DNA from: Rhodophyticola porphyridii
GTDB lineage: Bacteria > Pseudomonadota > Alphaproteobacteria > Rhodobacterales > Rhodobacteraceae
NCBI RefSeq assembly: GCF_003688285.1
Contig: NZ_RCNT01000001.1
Span: forward strand, 248,001 to 312,000
Reading direction: 5' to 3'
Length of the DNA stretch: 64,000 nt
Both the position numbers and the translations under genes were made by a program. Positions 25,225-34,349 of the stretch are shown here, one piece after another (positions within the stretch are counted from its first letter, which is position 1; every line of letters starts with the position of its first letter). A model generated the notes under the pieces. It searched no databases. It saw only the letters and a list, made by a program, of their open reading frames with translations, and was not told the DNA's origin.

Positions 25225-27870
25225 ATGACGGATCAGATCCCCCCCACCGACGCCGTTCTGCGGCGTCTGGCCTGGCCCCTGAGGCTGACGCGGGCCGGCA
25301 TGTTTGCCGAGCGCGCGGTGCGCGCCTTCTGGCCGGTCTGGACGATCCTCCTGCTTGCGATCGCGGTTTTTGCCTTCGGCGCGGCGGATGCATTGCCGCT
25401 GGAGGTGCTCTGGGTTGCGCTGGTGCTCATCCTTGCAAGTCTGATCTGGTTCGTCGTCAAGGGCTTGCGCGGGTTCCGGCTACCTACGCGGGAGGCGGCG
25501 CTGGACCGGCTGGACCGGACGCTGCCGGGGCGCCCGATCACCGCGCTGATCGACACGCCCGCCGTGGGCGGCGACGACCCTGCCTCCCGCGCGGTGTGGG
25601 AGGCCCATGTGGCGCGCATGACCATTCGCGCAGCCACCGCCCGCGCGCCGGAGCCGGATCTTCGCATCTCCGACCGCGATCCGTACGGTCTGCGCTTCAT
25701 CGCGGCCACGGCCTTCGCCATGGCGCTCCTCTTCGGGGCGATCTGGCGGGTCGGGGATGTGGGGGATGCGGTTGTCGGCGCGGGCGAGGCAAGCATCAGC
25801 GGGCCAAGCTGGGAAGGCTGGGTGGAGCCGCCGCTTTATACCGGGCTGCCCTCGCTCTACCTGAATGACATAACCCGGGAGGAGTTCGAGGCCCCCGCCG
25901 GCTCCCGGATCACCATGCGGTTTTACGGTGAGGTCGGCGCGCTCAGGCTGCGCCAGAGCGTGATGGCGCCTCCCGCCGGCGAGACGACCGACACAACCGC
26001 GCCCGCGCAGGATCTGATACTCGAACGCTCGGGCGAGATCGCCGTCGAGGGCCCGAACGGGCGAAGCTGGCAGATCGTCATGTTGCAAGATCAGCCGCCC
26101 GCGGTCGTTCTGGATGGCGAGATGACCGGCATTCCACCGGGCCAGATGCAGTTCACCTATACCGCCACCGATGATTACGCGGTCATCTCCGGTCAGGCGC
26201 GGCTGATGCTGAACGCGGACGCGGCCGACCGCCGGTTTGGTCTGGCCGTCGAACCCGAACCCCGCGAAGCCCTGGTTCTGGATCTGCCGATGCCTTTCGC
26301 AGGGTCGCGTGCGGAGTTCTCCGAGCTTCTGGTCGAGGACCTGTCGCAGCATCCCTTCGCCAATCTGCCGGTCACCCTCACGCTGACCGTGGTTGATGAC
26401 GCGGGACAGATCGGCACGATCCGCGAGACGATCGACCGTTTGCCCGGAAGACGGTTCTTCGACCCGCTGGCCAATGCGATCATCGAGCAGCGGCGCGATA
26501 TCCTGTGGTCCAGCGAAAACGCCCCCCGCGCGGCGCAGATCCTGCGCGCGATCAGTCACCGCCCGGACGGGGCGTTTGACGATGACGGGGCGTATCTGAT
26601 GGTTCGCACGGCGATCCGCAGGCTGGAAGCCGCGGTGGACAGCATCTCGGTCGAGACCCGAGATCAGGTGGCGGAGATCCTCTGGAACGCGGCCATCGAG
26701 CTGGAAGAGGGCGATCTGGCCGATGCGCTGGAACGTCTGCGCCGCGCTCAGGACCGGCTTGCCGAAGCGATGCGGCAGGGCGCGAGCGACGAGGAAATCG
26801 CCCAGTTGATGGATGAGTTGCGCCAGGCGATGGACGATTACATGCAGCAACTGGCGGAAAACGCACAGCCGGGCGAGGACCAGCCCGATGGCGGCGAAAC
26901 CATGGAAATGTCCATGGCCGATCTGAACGAAATGCTGCGCCGGATCGAGGAGTTGATGCAGCAGGGCCGGATGGCCGAGGCGCAGGAGATGCTGGATGCG
27001 CTGCGCCAGATGATGGAGAACATGCAGATCACCCAAGGGGAAGGGGGCGACGGCCCGCAAACCCCCGGGGAACAGGCGATGCAGGATCTGCAGGATACGC
27101 TTCGTGATCAGCAGAGCCTGAGCGACGACAGTTTTCAGGAGTTGCAGGAGCAGTTCAACCCGGGCCGGCCAAATCCGCAGCAGGGTCCGCAGGGTCAGCA
27201 GAGCCAGCAGGGGCCTGGGCAGCCCGGCCAGGAGGGCCAGCCGGGTCAGGGCGGTCAGAACGGCGAGCCCGGCGAACAGGCGCAGGACGGGCAGGGCGGT
27301 CCGCAAAGTGGCCAGCCCGGGCAGCAGCCCGGAACCGAGCAGGGCGAAGGCCGGGGCGGCGAGGGCGACGGACGCAGCCTTGCCCAACGGCAGGAGGATC
27401 TGCGCCGCCAGTTGCAGGAGCAGGCCCTGAACCTGCCCGGAGAAGGCACCGAAGGCGGCGAGGCCGCCCGGCAGGCGCTTGAAGACGCGGAGCGCGCGAT
27501 GGATGAGGCCGCCGAAGCGCTGGGTCGCGGCGATCTGGCCGACGCGCTCGACAGCCAGTCCGAAGCCATGGAGGCGTTGCGCGAAGGCATGGGCGAACTG
27601 GGGCGTGCGCTGGCGCAGGAAAGCGGCACCGAAGAGCCGGGGCAGGGGCAGGCCGACGGCACGGCGCCGCCGGACAGACCGTTGCAGGATCCGCTGGGAC
27701 GGCAGGCCGGGAATGCGGGCGCCTTCGGGTCGGAAGAAGGTTTCGAACAGCGCGAGGAAGCCTTCCGGCGGGCGCGCGAATTGCTCGATGAAATCCGCCG
27801 CCGTTCAGCGGAACAGGACCGTCCCGAGGTGGAACTGGAGTATCTGAGGCGGCTTCTGGACCAGTTCTAA
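25225..27870 (+). CDS. TIGR02302 (DUF4175) family membrane protein
   Basis: An 881-residue protein of unknown function. Two transmembrane segments near the N-terminus (about residues 31-75) are followed by another near 155-175, a large soluble domain, and then helical, Gln/Glu/Met-rich sequence. Around residues 640-720 there is a low-complexity tract of Gln, Gly and Pro (for example QQGPQGQQSQQGPGQPGQ) that is probably disordered. The C-terminus ends in charged helix (LLDEIRRRSAEQDRPEVE). The ATG at 25225 follows GAAAGGG. It follows lysA and ends 6 bases before a convergent gene. Confidence 0.85.
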   Translation: MTDQIPPTDAVLRRLAWPLRLTRAGMFAERAVRAFWPVWTILLLAIAVFAFGAADALPLEVLWVALVLILASLIWFVVKGLRGFRLPTREAALDRLDRTLPGRPITALIDTPAVGGDDPASRAVWEAHVARMTIRAATARAPEPDLRISDRDPYGLRFIAATAFAMALLFGAIWRVGDVGDAVVGAGEASISGPSWEGWVEPPLYTGLPSLYLNDITREEFEAPAGSRITMRFYGEVGALRLRQSVMAPPAGETTDTTAPAQDLILERSGEIAVEGPNGRSWQIVMLQDQPPAVVLDGEMTGIPPGQMQFTYTATDDYAVISGQARLMLNADAADRRFGLAVEPEPREALVLDLPMPFAGSRAEFSELLVEDLSQHPFANLPVTLTLTVVDDAGQIGTIRETIDRLPGRRFFDPLANAIIEQRRDILWSSENAPRAAQILRAISHRPDGAFDDDGAYLMVRTAIRRLEAAVDSISVETRDQVAEILWNAAIELEEGDLADALERLRRAQDRLAEAMRQGASDEEIAQLMDELRQAMDDYMQQLAENAQPGEDQPDGGETMEMSMADLNEMLRRIEELMQQGRMAEAQEMLDALRQMMENMQITQGEGGDGPQTPGEQAMQDLQDTLRDQQSLSDDSFQELQEQFNPGRPNPQQGPQGQQSQQGPGQPGQEGQPGQGGQNGEPGEQAQDGQGGPQSGQPGQQPGTEQGEGRGGEGDGRSLAQRQEDLRRQLQEQALNLPGEGTEGGEAARQALEDAERAMDEAAEALGRGDLADALDSQSEAMEALREGMGELGRALAQESGTEEPGQGQADGTAPPDRPLQDPLGRQAGNAGAFGSEEGFEQREEAFRRARELLDEIRRRSAEQDRPEVELEYLRRLLDQF

Positions 27871-27876
27871 CGCCGG

Positions 27877-28779
27877 TTACTCAGAGGCTTGTGCATCCTC
27901 GCGCTGCAACACCCCCTGTGCGAGCCCATCCAGCCAGAACCGAGCCTCGTCGACCTGGGTGACATAGGCCTGTATGGCGGGGCCTGCTTGCGGCAGCCGC
28001 TCGGCGATCTGGACCGCGTTGGAGTAGACGGCCACAAGCCCCGCCGCGATCAACAGGACGAGGCCGAAGCCAAGCCTGATCCCGCGGCGGCGGCGTGGCG
28101 CCTCGTCGAGGGTTTCCACATCGCTGGCCTCGCTCTCGCCGGCATTGCGGTCGCTCGTGGCCCTGAGGGTCGAGTTGATCTCCTCGATATCGGGCAACAG
28201 ATCGCGGCGCGGCCCGTCATGCACGCTGGAGCTGATCATCTCGTCCAGCGCGTCATCGTCAAAGCTGTCATCGGCATCCGGCATCCGGCGATCCGTTTGC
28301 CCATGGCCTGCCGGCGGCGCCGGCGGCGGCTGGTCCAGCGGCATCTCGTCCTGGGTTTCAACGGTTTCCTGTGCAGCCTGTCGCAGGCGCGCTTCGCGCT
28401 CGGCCTCCTCGCGCAGCAGATCGCGCAAGGCCGGGTCCAGATCGCGGCGGGTGCGGGGCTGCGCCGATGTATCGGTTTCCTTCGGCGCGTCGTGGCCGTT
28501 TTCGCCGTCGTCCTGCGCGCGTTCGGCCTCCGGCTCGACCGGCGCCTCAGCCGTCTCGGGCGCGGCGGGCTCATCTGTTTCGGTCTCTTCGGGCGGCAGC
28601 GATGCTTCGTCCGCATGTGGCGCGTCATGCTCGCCATCCGAGGTCGAAGCCGCAATCCGGGGGCCGGGCTGGAACCAGGTTGTCGAGCAGTTGGAGCATT
28701 GCACGTCCCGGCCGTCGGCCGGGATCATATCGTCGTCGACCTCGTATCGTGCGCTGCAATTGGGACATGTCAGCCGCAT
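27877..28779 (-). CDS. Zinc-ribbon (MJ0042-type) single-pass membrane protein
   Basis: A 300-residue protein whose N-terminus MRLTCPNCSARYEVDDDMIP carries two CxxC pairs (CPNC and CSNC) of an MJ0042-type zinc ribbon. A long acidic, Pro/Glu/Ala-rich linker follows (about residues 45-215). One transmembrane segment (about 232-252, GLVLLIAAGLVAVYS) precedes a short C-terminal domain. Role unknown. A GTG two codons earlier is also possible. It is divergent from ftsE, as in related genomes. Confidence 0.75.
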   Translation of the reverse strand: MRLTCPNCSARYEVDDDMIPADGRDVQCSNCSTTWFQPGPRIAASTSDGEHDAPHADEASLPPEETETDEPAAPETAEAPVEPEAERAQDDGENGHDAPKETDTSAQPRTRRDLDPALRDLLREEAEREARLRQAAQETVETQDEMPLDQPPPAPPAGHGQTDRRMPDADDSFDDDALDEMISSSVHDGPRRDLLPDIEEINSTLRATSDRNAGESEASDVETLDEAPRRRRGIRLGFGLVLLIAAGLVAVYSNAVQIAERLPQAGPAIQAYVTQVDEARFWLDGLAQGVLQREDAQASE

Positions 28780-28948
28780 CGTCACCCCGTTTCCGCTTCG
28801 CGTCTGTGTGACCGCTTATTCTCTAAACTGCACTAATGTTTAACAACCAAGCGAATTGTTTCCAAGTGATTGTATATCTGTGCCAATTGCAACCTCGCTC
28901 AGCCTGAGGCATGAGAGTGACATATGGGGACGCGCGGAGTATGGAATT

Positions 28949-29626
28949 TTGATCGAACTGGAAGACGCGGCATATGGCTACGGGACCGAGCCGCTTCTGT
29001 CCGAGATCGGCCTGCGGCTTGCGCCGGGGTCGTTCCATTTCCTGACCGGCCCGTCGGGCGCGGGCAAGACGACGTTTCTGAGGCTTTGCTATGCGGATCT
29101 GTTGCCCACGGGCGGATCGGTCCGCCTGTTCGAGCAGGAGGCCAAGGCGATGTCTCGCGACGACATTGCGAAGGCCAGACAGCGGATCGGTGTCGTCCAT
29201 CAGGACTGCCAGTTTCTGGACCATCTGCCGGTGGCCGAAAACATCGCCCTGCCCCTGACCGTATCGGGCCGCAAAACGGGGCAGGAGGCGGCAAATCTGG
29301 AAGAGTTGATCGGATGGGTGGGGTTGCGCGCCCGCGCGGATGCCCTGCCGCCGGAATTGTCGGGCGGCGAGAGGCAGCGCGCGGCCCTCGCCCGCGCGGT
29401 GATCATGGACCCGGATGTCATTCTGGCCGACGAGCCCACGGGCAATGTCGATTGGGAGATGTCGCTGCGCCTGCTGACTTTGCTTGTGGAGTTGAACAAG
29501 ATGGGCAAGACCGTCCTGATCGCCACCCATGATCTTGCCCTGATCCGCGCTGCCAAGGCGCAGGTTTCGGCCCGTGTGCTGCGCATCGGGGGCGGACGGA
29601 TTCATCTTGCGGGGGCGGATTTATGA
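28949..29626 (+). CDS. ftsE: Cell division ATP-binding protein FtsE
   Basis: A 225-residue ABC ATPase that works with FtsX at the division site to activate peptidoglycan hydrolysis. Walker A is GPSGAGKT, the signature LSGGERQR and Walker B VILADEPTG. The family start is an IELExxxxxYG segment, which fits a TTG start at 28949 (reads MIELEDAAYGYG) with GGAG 9 bases upstream. The only in-frame ATG is at 28856, and the intervening 31 codons look non-coding. It overlaps ftsX by 4 bases. Confidence 0.92.
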   Translation: MIELEDAAYGYGTEPLLSEIGLRLAPGSFHFLTGPSGAGKTTFLRLCYADLLPTGGSVRLFEQEAKAMSRDDIAKARQRIGVVHQDCQFLDHLPVAENIALPLTVSGRKTGQEAANLEELIGWVGLRARADALPPELSGGERQRAALARAVIMDPDVILADEPTGNVDWEMSLRLLTLLVELNKMGKTVLIATHDLALIRAAKAQVSARVLRIGGGRIHLAGADL

Positions 29627-30525
29627 ACGTCGTCTCCCGATTTCTGCGGTTTGTTCAAGGCGATAGCCAGGCCGATCGCGTGGTGCCGCCGACGGGCTAT
29701 TCCGCGCGGCTGACCGTGTTCACGGCCGGGGCGATGGCCTTTCTGGCGGTCTTCGCGATGGCCTTGTCGCTGGCCGCGGACCGGTTGGCGGATCGCTGGT
29801 CCGACGCGCTGGCCCGCACCTCGACCATCCGTATCTCGGCTCCTTTGGCCGAATTGGAGGCGCAGACATGGGCGGTTCTGACGGTGCTGGAGCAGACCTC
29901 CGGCGTGGACAGTGCGCGGGCCCTCACCGATGACGAGCAGCGCGCGCTGCTGGAGCCTTGGTTCGGCCCCGATCTGCCGGTGGCCGACTTGCCGATCCCG
30001 CGGCTTGTCGAAGTGGTCGAAACGGCGGAAGGATACGATGCCGAAGGCCTGCGCCAGCGTCTGGCGGCGGAGGCGCCGGGCGCTGTGCTGGACGACCACA
30101 CCCGCTGGCGCCGCCCGCTGGTGGAAGCCGCAAACGGTCTGCGTCTGCTCGGATGGGTCGCCATCGCGCTGATCCTTGCCTCCACCGCGGCGATGATCAC
30201 CCTTGCCGCCGGGTCCGCTCTGGCGGCCAATCAGGGTGTCATCAAGGTGCTGCGTCTGGTGGGTGCGCGGGACAATTACATCGCGCGCGCCTTCGTGCGC
30301 CGGTTCACACTGCGCGCGCTCAGCGGAGCGGCGGCGGGCACGGTTGCCGGCATGATCGCTGTTGCCCTTCTGCCACGGGCGGGGGACGAACAGGCGTTTT
30401 TGACCGGGCTCGGCTTTTCCGGTCTTCATTGGCTCTGGCCGCTGACCGTGCCGGTCCTTGCCGCCGTCACGGCCTTCTGGGCCACGCGCATCGCCGCATT
30501 CCGAACGCTTGGAGGGCTCAGATGA
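29623..30525 (+). CDS. ftsX: Cell division protein FtsX
   Basis: A 300-residue permease-like protein with the FtsX plan: a cytoplasmic N-terminus, one transmembrane helix (about residues 32-54), an extracytoplasmic domain of about 110 residues, then three helices (about 168-195, 220-245, 265-288). It transmits FtsE ATP hydrolysis to periplasmic cell-wall hydrolase regulators. Coupled to ftsE and overlapping plsC by 4 bases. Confidence 0.92.
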   Translation: MNVVSRFLRFVQGDSQADRVVPPTGYSARLTVFTAGAMAFLAVFAMALSLAADRLADRWSDALARTSTIRISAPLAELEAQTWAVLTVLEQTSGVDSARALTDDEQRALLEPWFGPDLPVADLPIPRLVEVVETAEGYDAEGLRQRLAAEAPGAVLDDHTRWRRPLVEAANGLRLLGWVAIALILASTAAMITLAAGSALAANQGVIKVLRLVGARDNYIARAFVRRFTLRALSGAAAGTVAGMIAVALLPRAGDEQAFLTGLGFSGLHWLWPLTVPVLAAVTAFWATRIAAFRTLGGLR

Positions 30526-31250
30526 TGCAATGGCTGCGATCGCTCGCCTTCATCGTGCAGATGTATCTGGCGATGCCGGTGGCGGCGATCATCTATCTGC
30601 CATGGGCAGTGTTCAGCCCGGCGGGCGCTCACGCGGCGTGTCACGCCTATTGCCGGTGGGTGTTGTGGACGCTGCGATGGATGGTCGGCCTTCGGGTCGA
30701 GGTGCGCGGCACGCCACCGACGGATGAGGTGATGGTCGCCGCGAAACACCAGAGCTTTCTCGATATCCTCGTGATCTACAACGCCATGCCGCGCGGCAAG
30801 TTCATCATGAAACGCCTGATCATGTTCGCGCCTATCATCGGGCAGTTCGCCTTGCGCATCGGCTGCGTCCCGGTTGATCGGGGCAAGCGCGGGGCCGCGA
30901 TCAAGAAGATGCTGAGCGATGTGAAAAGCGGGCGGCAACAGGGCGGGCAGTTGATCATCTATCCGCAAGGAACCCGCGTCGCGCCCGGCGTGTCGGCCCG
31001 CTACAAGGTGGGAACCGGTGCGCTCTACGAACAGCTCGGGCAGCCTTGCGTTCCGGTGGCCACCAATGTCGGCGTCTTCTGGCCCAAGCGCGGCATCACC
31101 CGCAAGCCCGGTCTTGCGGTTGTGGAGTTCCTGCCGCGGATCGAGCCGGGCCTTTCAGTCGCCGATTTCATGGCCCGGCTGGAGCACGACGTCGAAAGCG
31201 CAAGCGACGCGCTACTGCAAGAAACCGGATTGGATCGGAGCCTGACATGA
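30522..31250 (+). CDS. plsC: 1-acyl-sn-glycerol-3-phosphate acyltransferase
   Basis: A 242-residue acyltransferase that makes phosphatidic acid. The N-terminal membrane segment (about residues 7-30) is followed by the catalytic HX4D motif HQSFLD and by YPQGTR, the variant of the FPEGTR substrate motif. The ATG at 30522 overlaps the ftsX stop; a second ATG follows at once. Last but one in the ftsE-ftsX-plsC-flavoprotein unit. Confidence 0.9.
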   Translation: MMQWLRSLAFIVQMYLAMPVAAIIYLPWAVFSPAGAHAACHAYCRWVLWTLRWMVGLRVEVRGTPPTDEVMVAAKHQSFLDILVIYNAMPRGKFIMKRLIMFAPIIGQFALRIGCVPVDRGKRGAAIKKMLSDVKSGRQQGGQLIIYPQGTRVAPGVSARYKVGTGALYEQLGQPCVPVATNVGVFWPKRGITRKPGLAVVEFLPRIEPGLSVADFMARLEHDVESASDALLQETGLDRSLT

Positions 31251-31846
31251 AGACGATCACGGATATCGAGGCGCTGGAAACCCTCTACGATGTTGTGAAC
31301 CCGCTGGCGATCCGCAAGGTCACTCCGGTTCTGACCCCGCTCTACCGGCAATGGGTCGGGGCCGCGCGTTTCGTGGTGTTGTCGACCATCGGCCCCGAGG
31401 GCACCGATGGCAGCCCGCGCGGCGATGACGGCCCGGTGGTCCGGATCGTTGACGACCGCACCCTCTGGATGCCCGACTGGCGCGGCAACAACCGGATGGA
31501 TTCCCTGCGCAACATCGTGCGCGATGGGCGCGTGTCGCTGATGTTCATGATTCCCGGTGAAAACAACGTGGTCCGCATCAACGGCACCGCCGTGATCAGC
31601 GATGATCCCGAAGTGACACGCACCTTCGAACAGGGCGGACGGCATCCGCGGACGGTCATCGTGATCCGCACGGGCGAGGTCTATTTCCAATGTGCCAAGG
31701 CGCTGATGCGGTCCGGGCTCTGGACCCGCGACGGGATGGAGGGGCTGCCGACTGCGGGGCAGTTCCTGAAGGAACGTCAGCAGGAGTTCGACGGCGCGGC
31801 CTATGACGAAAACTACGCCGATTATGCGAAGGACCGGATGTGGTGA
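31247..31846 (+). CDS. FMN-binding pyridoxamine 5'-phosphate oxidase-like protein
   Basis: A 199-residue split-barrel flavoprotein of the PPOX class, resembling the MSMEG_1061 type (TIGR04025 as I recall). The FMN-binding region shows VVLSTIGPEGTDGSPRGD, DWRGNNRMDSLRN and GRVSLMFMIPG. Members may use FMN or F420; the substrate is unknown. The ATG overlaps the plsC stop by 4 bases, so it belongs to the ftsEX-plsC operon. It converges on the CIA30 gene. Confidence 0.8.
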   Translation: MKTITDIEALETLYDVVNPLAIRKVTPVLTPLYRQWVGAARFVVLSTIGPEGTDGSPRGDDGPVVRIVDDRTLWMPDWRGNNRMDSLRNIVRDGRVSLMFMIPGENNVVRINGTAVISDDPEVTRTFEQGGRHPRTVIVIRTGEVYFQCAKALMRSGLWTRDGMEGLPTAGQFLKERQQEFDGAAYDENYADYAKDRMW

Positions 31847-31880
31847 GGCCCCCGGCCGGGCACGTGCGTCCCGCCTGCGT

Positions 31881-32432
31881 TCAGATCGCGCCGAGTGCCG
31901 CCAGCGACACGTCGGCCTGATGATCGCGGCCATAGGCCACCAGTCCGAGAGAGCGAATGTCCTCCGGCCGGATCCGGGCCCTCAACATTCCGCCCGATGG
32001 CGTAAAGTCGGCCAGCGGGATCGTCACATCGACCCAGTCCAGCGGCGCATCGAACCCGGCCTGGTAATACTGCCACGGCAAGCGCGAGCCCGTTGTGCGC
32101 AGATGGATGAAGTATCGCTGCTCATTGCCGCGCACACGCAGCCGCAGAGCCGTGGCGGCCGGGGGCAACCCATCGGGTAGGGCGGTCCGGGCCTGAATGA
32201 AACCGCCCCGGTTTTCCGTGCTGACCGAGCCGCTCAGGCGCAGGGCCTCGCCGTGAAGCGCCGCGTTCCCCTCGGACACGCCGCCCATGACCGTGTCGGC
32301 CAGGTAGGTCCAGTCATAGCTGTTGGCCGGGGTCATGGTCAGGTTGCTCCAGCTTTCGGACAGCGCCGCATGGGGGGCAAGGCCCGCCGCCCACCCGGTC
32401 AGGAGGAGAAAGCGCCGGTCAAGAGGTGTCAG
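31881..32432 (-). CDS. CIA30-family protein, possibly exported, with CTG start
   Basis: The conserved part (from Met at 32336, 151 residues) shows [18 protein letters not shown] and the NRGGFIQ and YYQAGF blocks of CIA30/NDUFAF1, a carbohydrate-binding-like fold known from mitochondrial complex I assembly. The same frame continues 32 codons upstream to a CTG at 32432 that overlaps the accA stop (CTGA). That extension reads [20 protein letters not shown], then [10 protein letters not shown], which looks like a twin-arginine/Sec signal peptide. No ATG, GTG or TTG exists in it. If CTG is used the protein has 183 residues and is exported; if ATG at 32336 is used it is cytoplasmic. Confidence 0.65.
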   Translation of the reverse strand: MTPLDRRFLLLTGWAAGLAPHAALSESWSNLTMTPANSYDWTYLADTVMGGVSEGNAALHGEALRLSGSVSTENRGGFIQARTALPDGLPPAATALRLRVRGNEQRYFIHLRTTGSRLPWQYYQAGFDAPLDWVDVTIPLADFTPSGGMLRARIRPEDIRSLGLVAYGRDHQADVSLAALGAI

Positions 32433-33388
32433 GCTGCCAATCCTTTGGAGCCCATATCCAGATACTTCTTCCGCCGGGCCTTCACGAGCGCCTTGCCGCT
32501 CTGCCCGTCCATCTCGGCCAGCAGCGCCCCGATCGCCTTGCCGACGGCGGCGATTGTCGCGTCGCGGTCACGCTGCGCGCCGCCCATGGGCTCCTTGATG
32601 ATGTGATCGGCCACGCCGAGCCGCTTGAGATCCTGCGCCGTCAGGCGCAGCGCCTCGGCGGCTTCGCGCATCTTTTCGGCATCTTTCCAGAGGATCGAGG
32701 CGCATCCTTCGGGCGAGATCACGGAGTAGATCGAGTGTTCCAGCATCGCGAGCCTGTCCGCGGTTGCAAAGGCTACCGCACCGCCGGAGCCGCCCTCACC
32801 GATGATAACCGAAATGAGCGGCACCCGGATCTGAAGGCATTTCTCGGTACTTCGCGCAATCGCCTCGGATTGCCCGCGCTCTTCGGCGCCCTTGCCGGGA
32901 TAGGCGCCGGGCGTGTCGACAAGGGTGACGACGGGCAGGTTGAACCTGTCGGCCAGATCCATCAGGCGCACGGCCTTGCGGTACCCCTCGGGCCGCGCCA
33001 TGCCGAAATTCCGCTCGATCCGGGTCTTGGTATCGTGCCCCTTTTCATGGCCGATCACCATCACAGGCATGTCGTCGAACCGGGCAAGCCCGCCCATCAC
33101 CGCATGGTCGTCTGCGAAGTTCCGGTCGCCGGCCAGCGGCGTGTATTCGGTGAAAAGCGTCTCGATATAGTCACGGCAATGGGGCCGGTCCGGGTGGCGC
33201 GCGACCTGACATTTCCGCCACGGGCTAAGATCGCGGTAGAGATCCACAAGCATGTCCGACGCTTTCTTGTCCAGCGCCTTGGCCTCCGCCTCGACATCCA
33301 TCTCCTCGTTGCGACGTGCCAGCGCGCGCAGCTCCTCTGCCTTGCCTTCGATCTCGGCAAGCGGTTTCTCAAAATCGAGATAGTTCAT
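32429..33388 (-). CDS. accA: Acetyl-CoA carboxylase carboxyltransferase subunit alpha
   Basis: A 319-residue subunit that, with AccD, moves the carboxyl group from biotin to acetyl-CoA to make malonyl-CoA. Family blocks: [56 protein letters not shown] and [19 protein letters not shown] 6 bases upstream fixes the ATG at 33388. The stop overlaps the possible CTG start of the CIA30 gene. Confidence 0.96.
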   Translation of the reverse strand: MNYLDFEKPLAEIEGKAEELRALARRNEEMDVEAEAKALDKKASDMLVDLYRDLSPWRKCQVARHPDRPHCRDYIETLFTEYTPLAGDRNFADDHAVMGGLARFDDMPVMVIGHEKGHDTKTRIERNFGMARPEGYRKAVRLMDLADRFNLPVVTLVDTPGAYPGKGAEERGQSEAIARSTEKCLQIRVPLISVIIGEGGSGGAVAFATADRLAMLEHSIYSVISPEGCASILWKDAEKMREAAEALRLTAQDLKRLGVADHIIKEPMGGAQRDRDATIAAVGKAIGALLAEMDGQSGKALVKARRKKYLDMGSKGLAA

Positions 33389-33512
33389 GCGGGCCTCCGC
33401 CAAGCGATCCTTGCGAGGTTATATGACGGTGTGGACCGGCGGATGCAACTCGGCAAGATTTGTGAATGCAAGGCGCGGCATGACAGTGGCCGAACGCTCC
33501 GGAGGACCGGCC

Positions 33513-34349
33513 ATGGCCACAAGCTACGAAGACAGGCTGCTGCGCGTGCTGGAATACATCCACGACAATCCGGCCGGTGACCTGTCGCTGGACGAACTGG
33601 CCGATGTCGCTGCGATGAGCCGGTTTCACTGGCACCGCGTCTTTCGTGCGATGACCGGCGAAACCTGCGCCCAGGCCGTGCGCCGGGTGCGCCTGAATCA
33701 CGCTGCCGTGTGGCTGGTGCAGACGGACCGGCCGCTCAGGCGGATCGCCGCGGATGTCGGTTACCCCAGCCTGTCCAGCTTCAGCCGTGCCTTTGCAGCA
33801 AGCCATGGCCTGACCCCCGGTGCGTTCAGAACCCGCGGCGAGTTGATGCCGCCGCTTCTGACCGCTGAAAAAGGAGGCTACCCCGTGTACCCGATTGATA
33901 TTGCCGACCACCCCGCGCGCCGTTTGGCGGCCATCGCCCATCGTGGCCCCTATGCCATGATCGGCAAGGCATTCGAAAGCCTTGGCGCCGTGTTCAGCTC
34001 CCGCAACCTCTGGCCCCACGCGGGCGGGATGGTGGGGGTCTACTATGACGACCCCGATGCCGTTGACGCCGACGACCTGCGCAGCCTGGCCGGTGTTGTG
34101 GTGGATGACGCCGCGCCCGTGGCCGCGCCGCTGGAAGAAGTCAAGCTTCCTGCCGGGCGCTATGCGGTCATGCATTACAAGGGCCCCTATTCCGGCCTCG
34201 CCGCCGCCTACAAGCATATGTATGGCGTCTGGCTGCCGCAATCGGGGGAGGAACTGGGCGATCACCCGCCGATCGAGGTCTATCTCAACAACCCGCAAGA
34301 CACCGCGCCCGATGATCTTCTGACGGATGTCTGTGTGCCGGTGGTCTAG
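33513..34349 (+). CDS. AraC family regulator with GyrI-like ligand domain
   Basis: A 278-residue protein. The AraC-type double HTH (about residues 1-105) contains LSLDELADVAAMSRFHWHRVFRAMTGE and GYPSLSSFSRAFAASHGLTPGAFR; the C-terminal half (about 125-278) is a GyrI-like/SOUL effector domain, as in Rob and SbmC-type proteins. It probably senses a hydrophobic or cationic small molecule. The ATG at 33513 has GGAGGA upstream. Divergent from accA; converges on the malyl-CoA lyase gene. Confidence 0.85.
   Translation: MATSYEDRLLRVLEYIHDNPAGDLSLDELADVAAMSRFHWHRVFRAMTGETCAQAVRRVRLNHAAVWLVQTDRPLRRIAADVGYPSLSSFSRAFAASHGLTPGAFRTRGELMPPLLTAEKGGYPVYPIDIADHPARRLAAIAHRGPYAMIGKAFESLGAVFSSRNLWPHAGGMVGVYYDDPDAVDADDLRSLAGVVVDDAAPVAAPLEEVKLPAGRYAVMHYKGPYSGLAAAYKHMYGVWLPQSGEELGDHPPIEVYLNNPQDTAPDDLLTDVCVPVV

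Noticed and set aside
27170-27350. The Gln/Gly/Pro-coding tract as a DNA repeat array or CRISPR
   Set aside because: Units are irregular and codon-based within a long open frame; no constant repeat or spacer spacing.
25480-27387. A 635-codon open frame antisense to the TIGR02302 gene
   Set aside because: High GC and strong third-position bias create long mirror frames. The plus-strand product has membrane segments and a family match; the antisense product has none.
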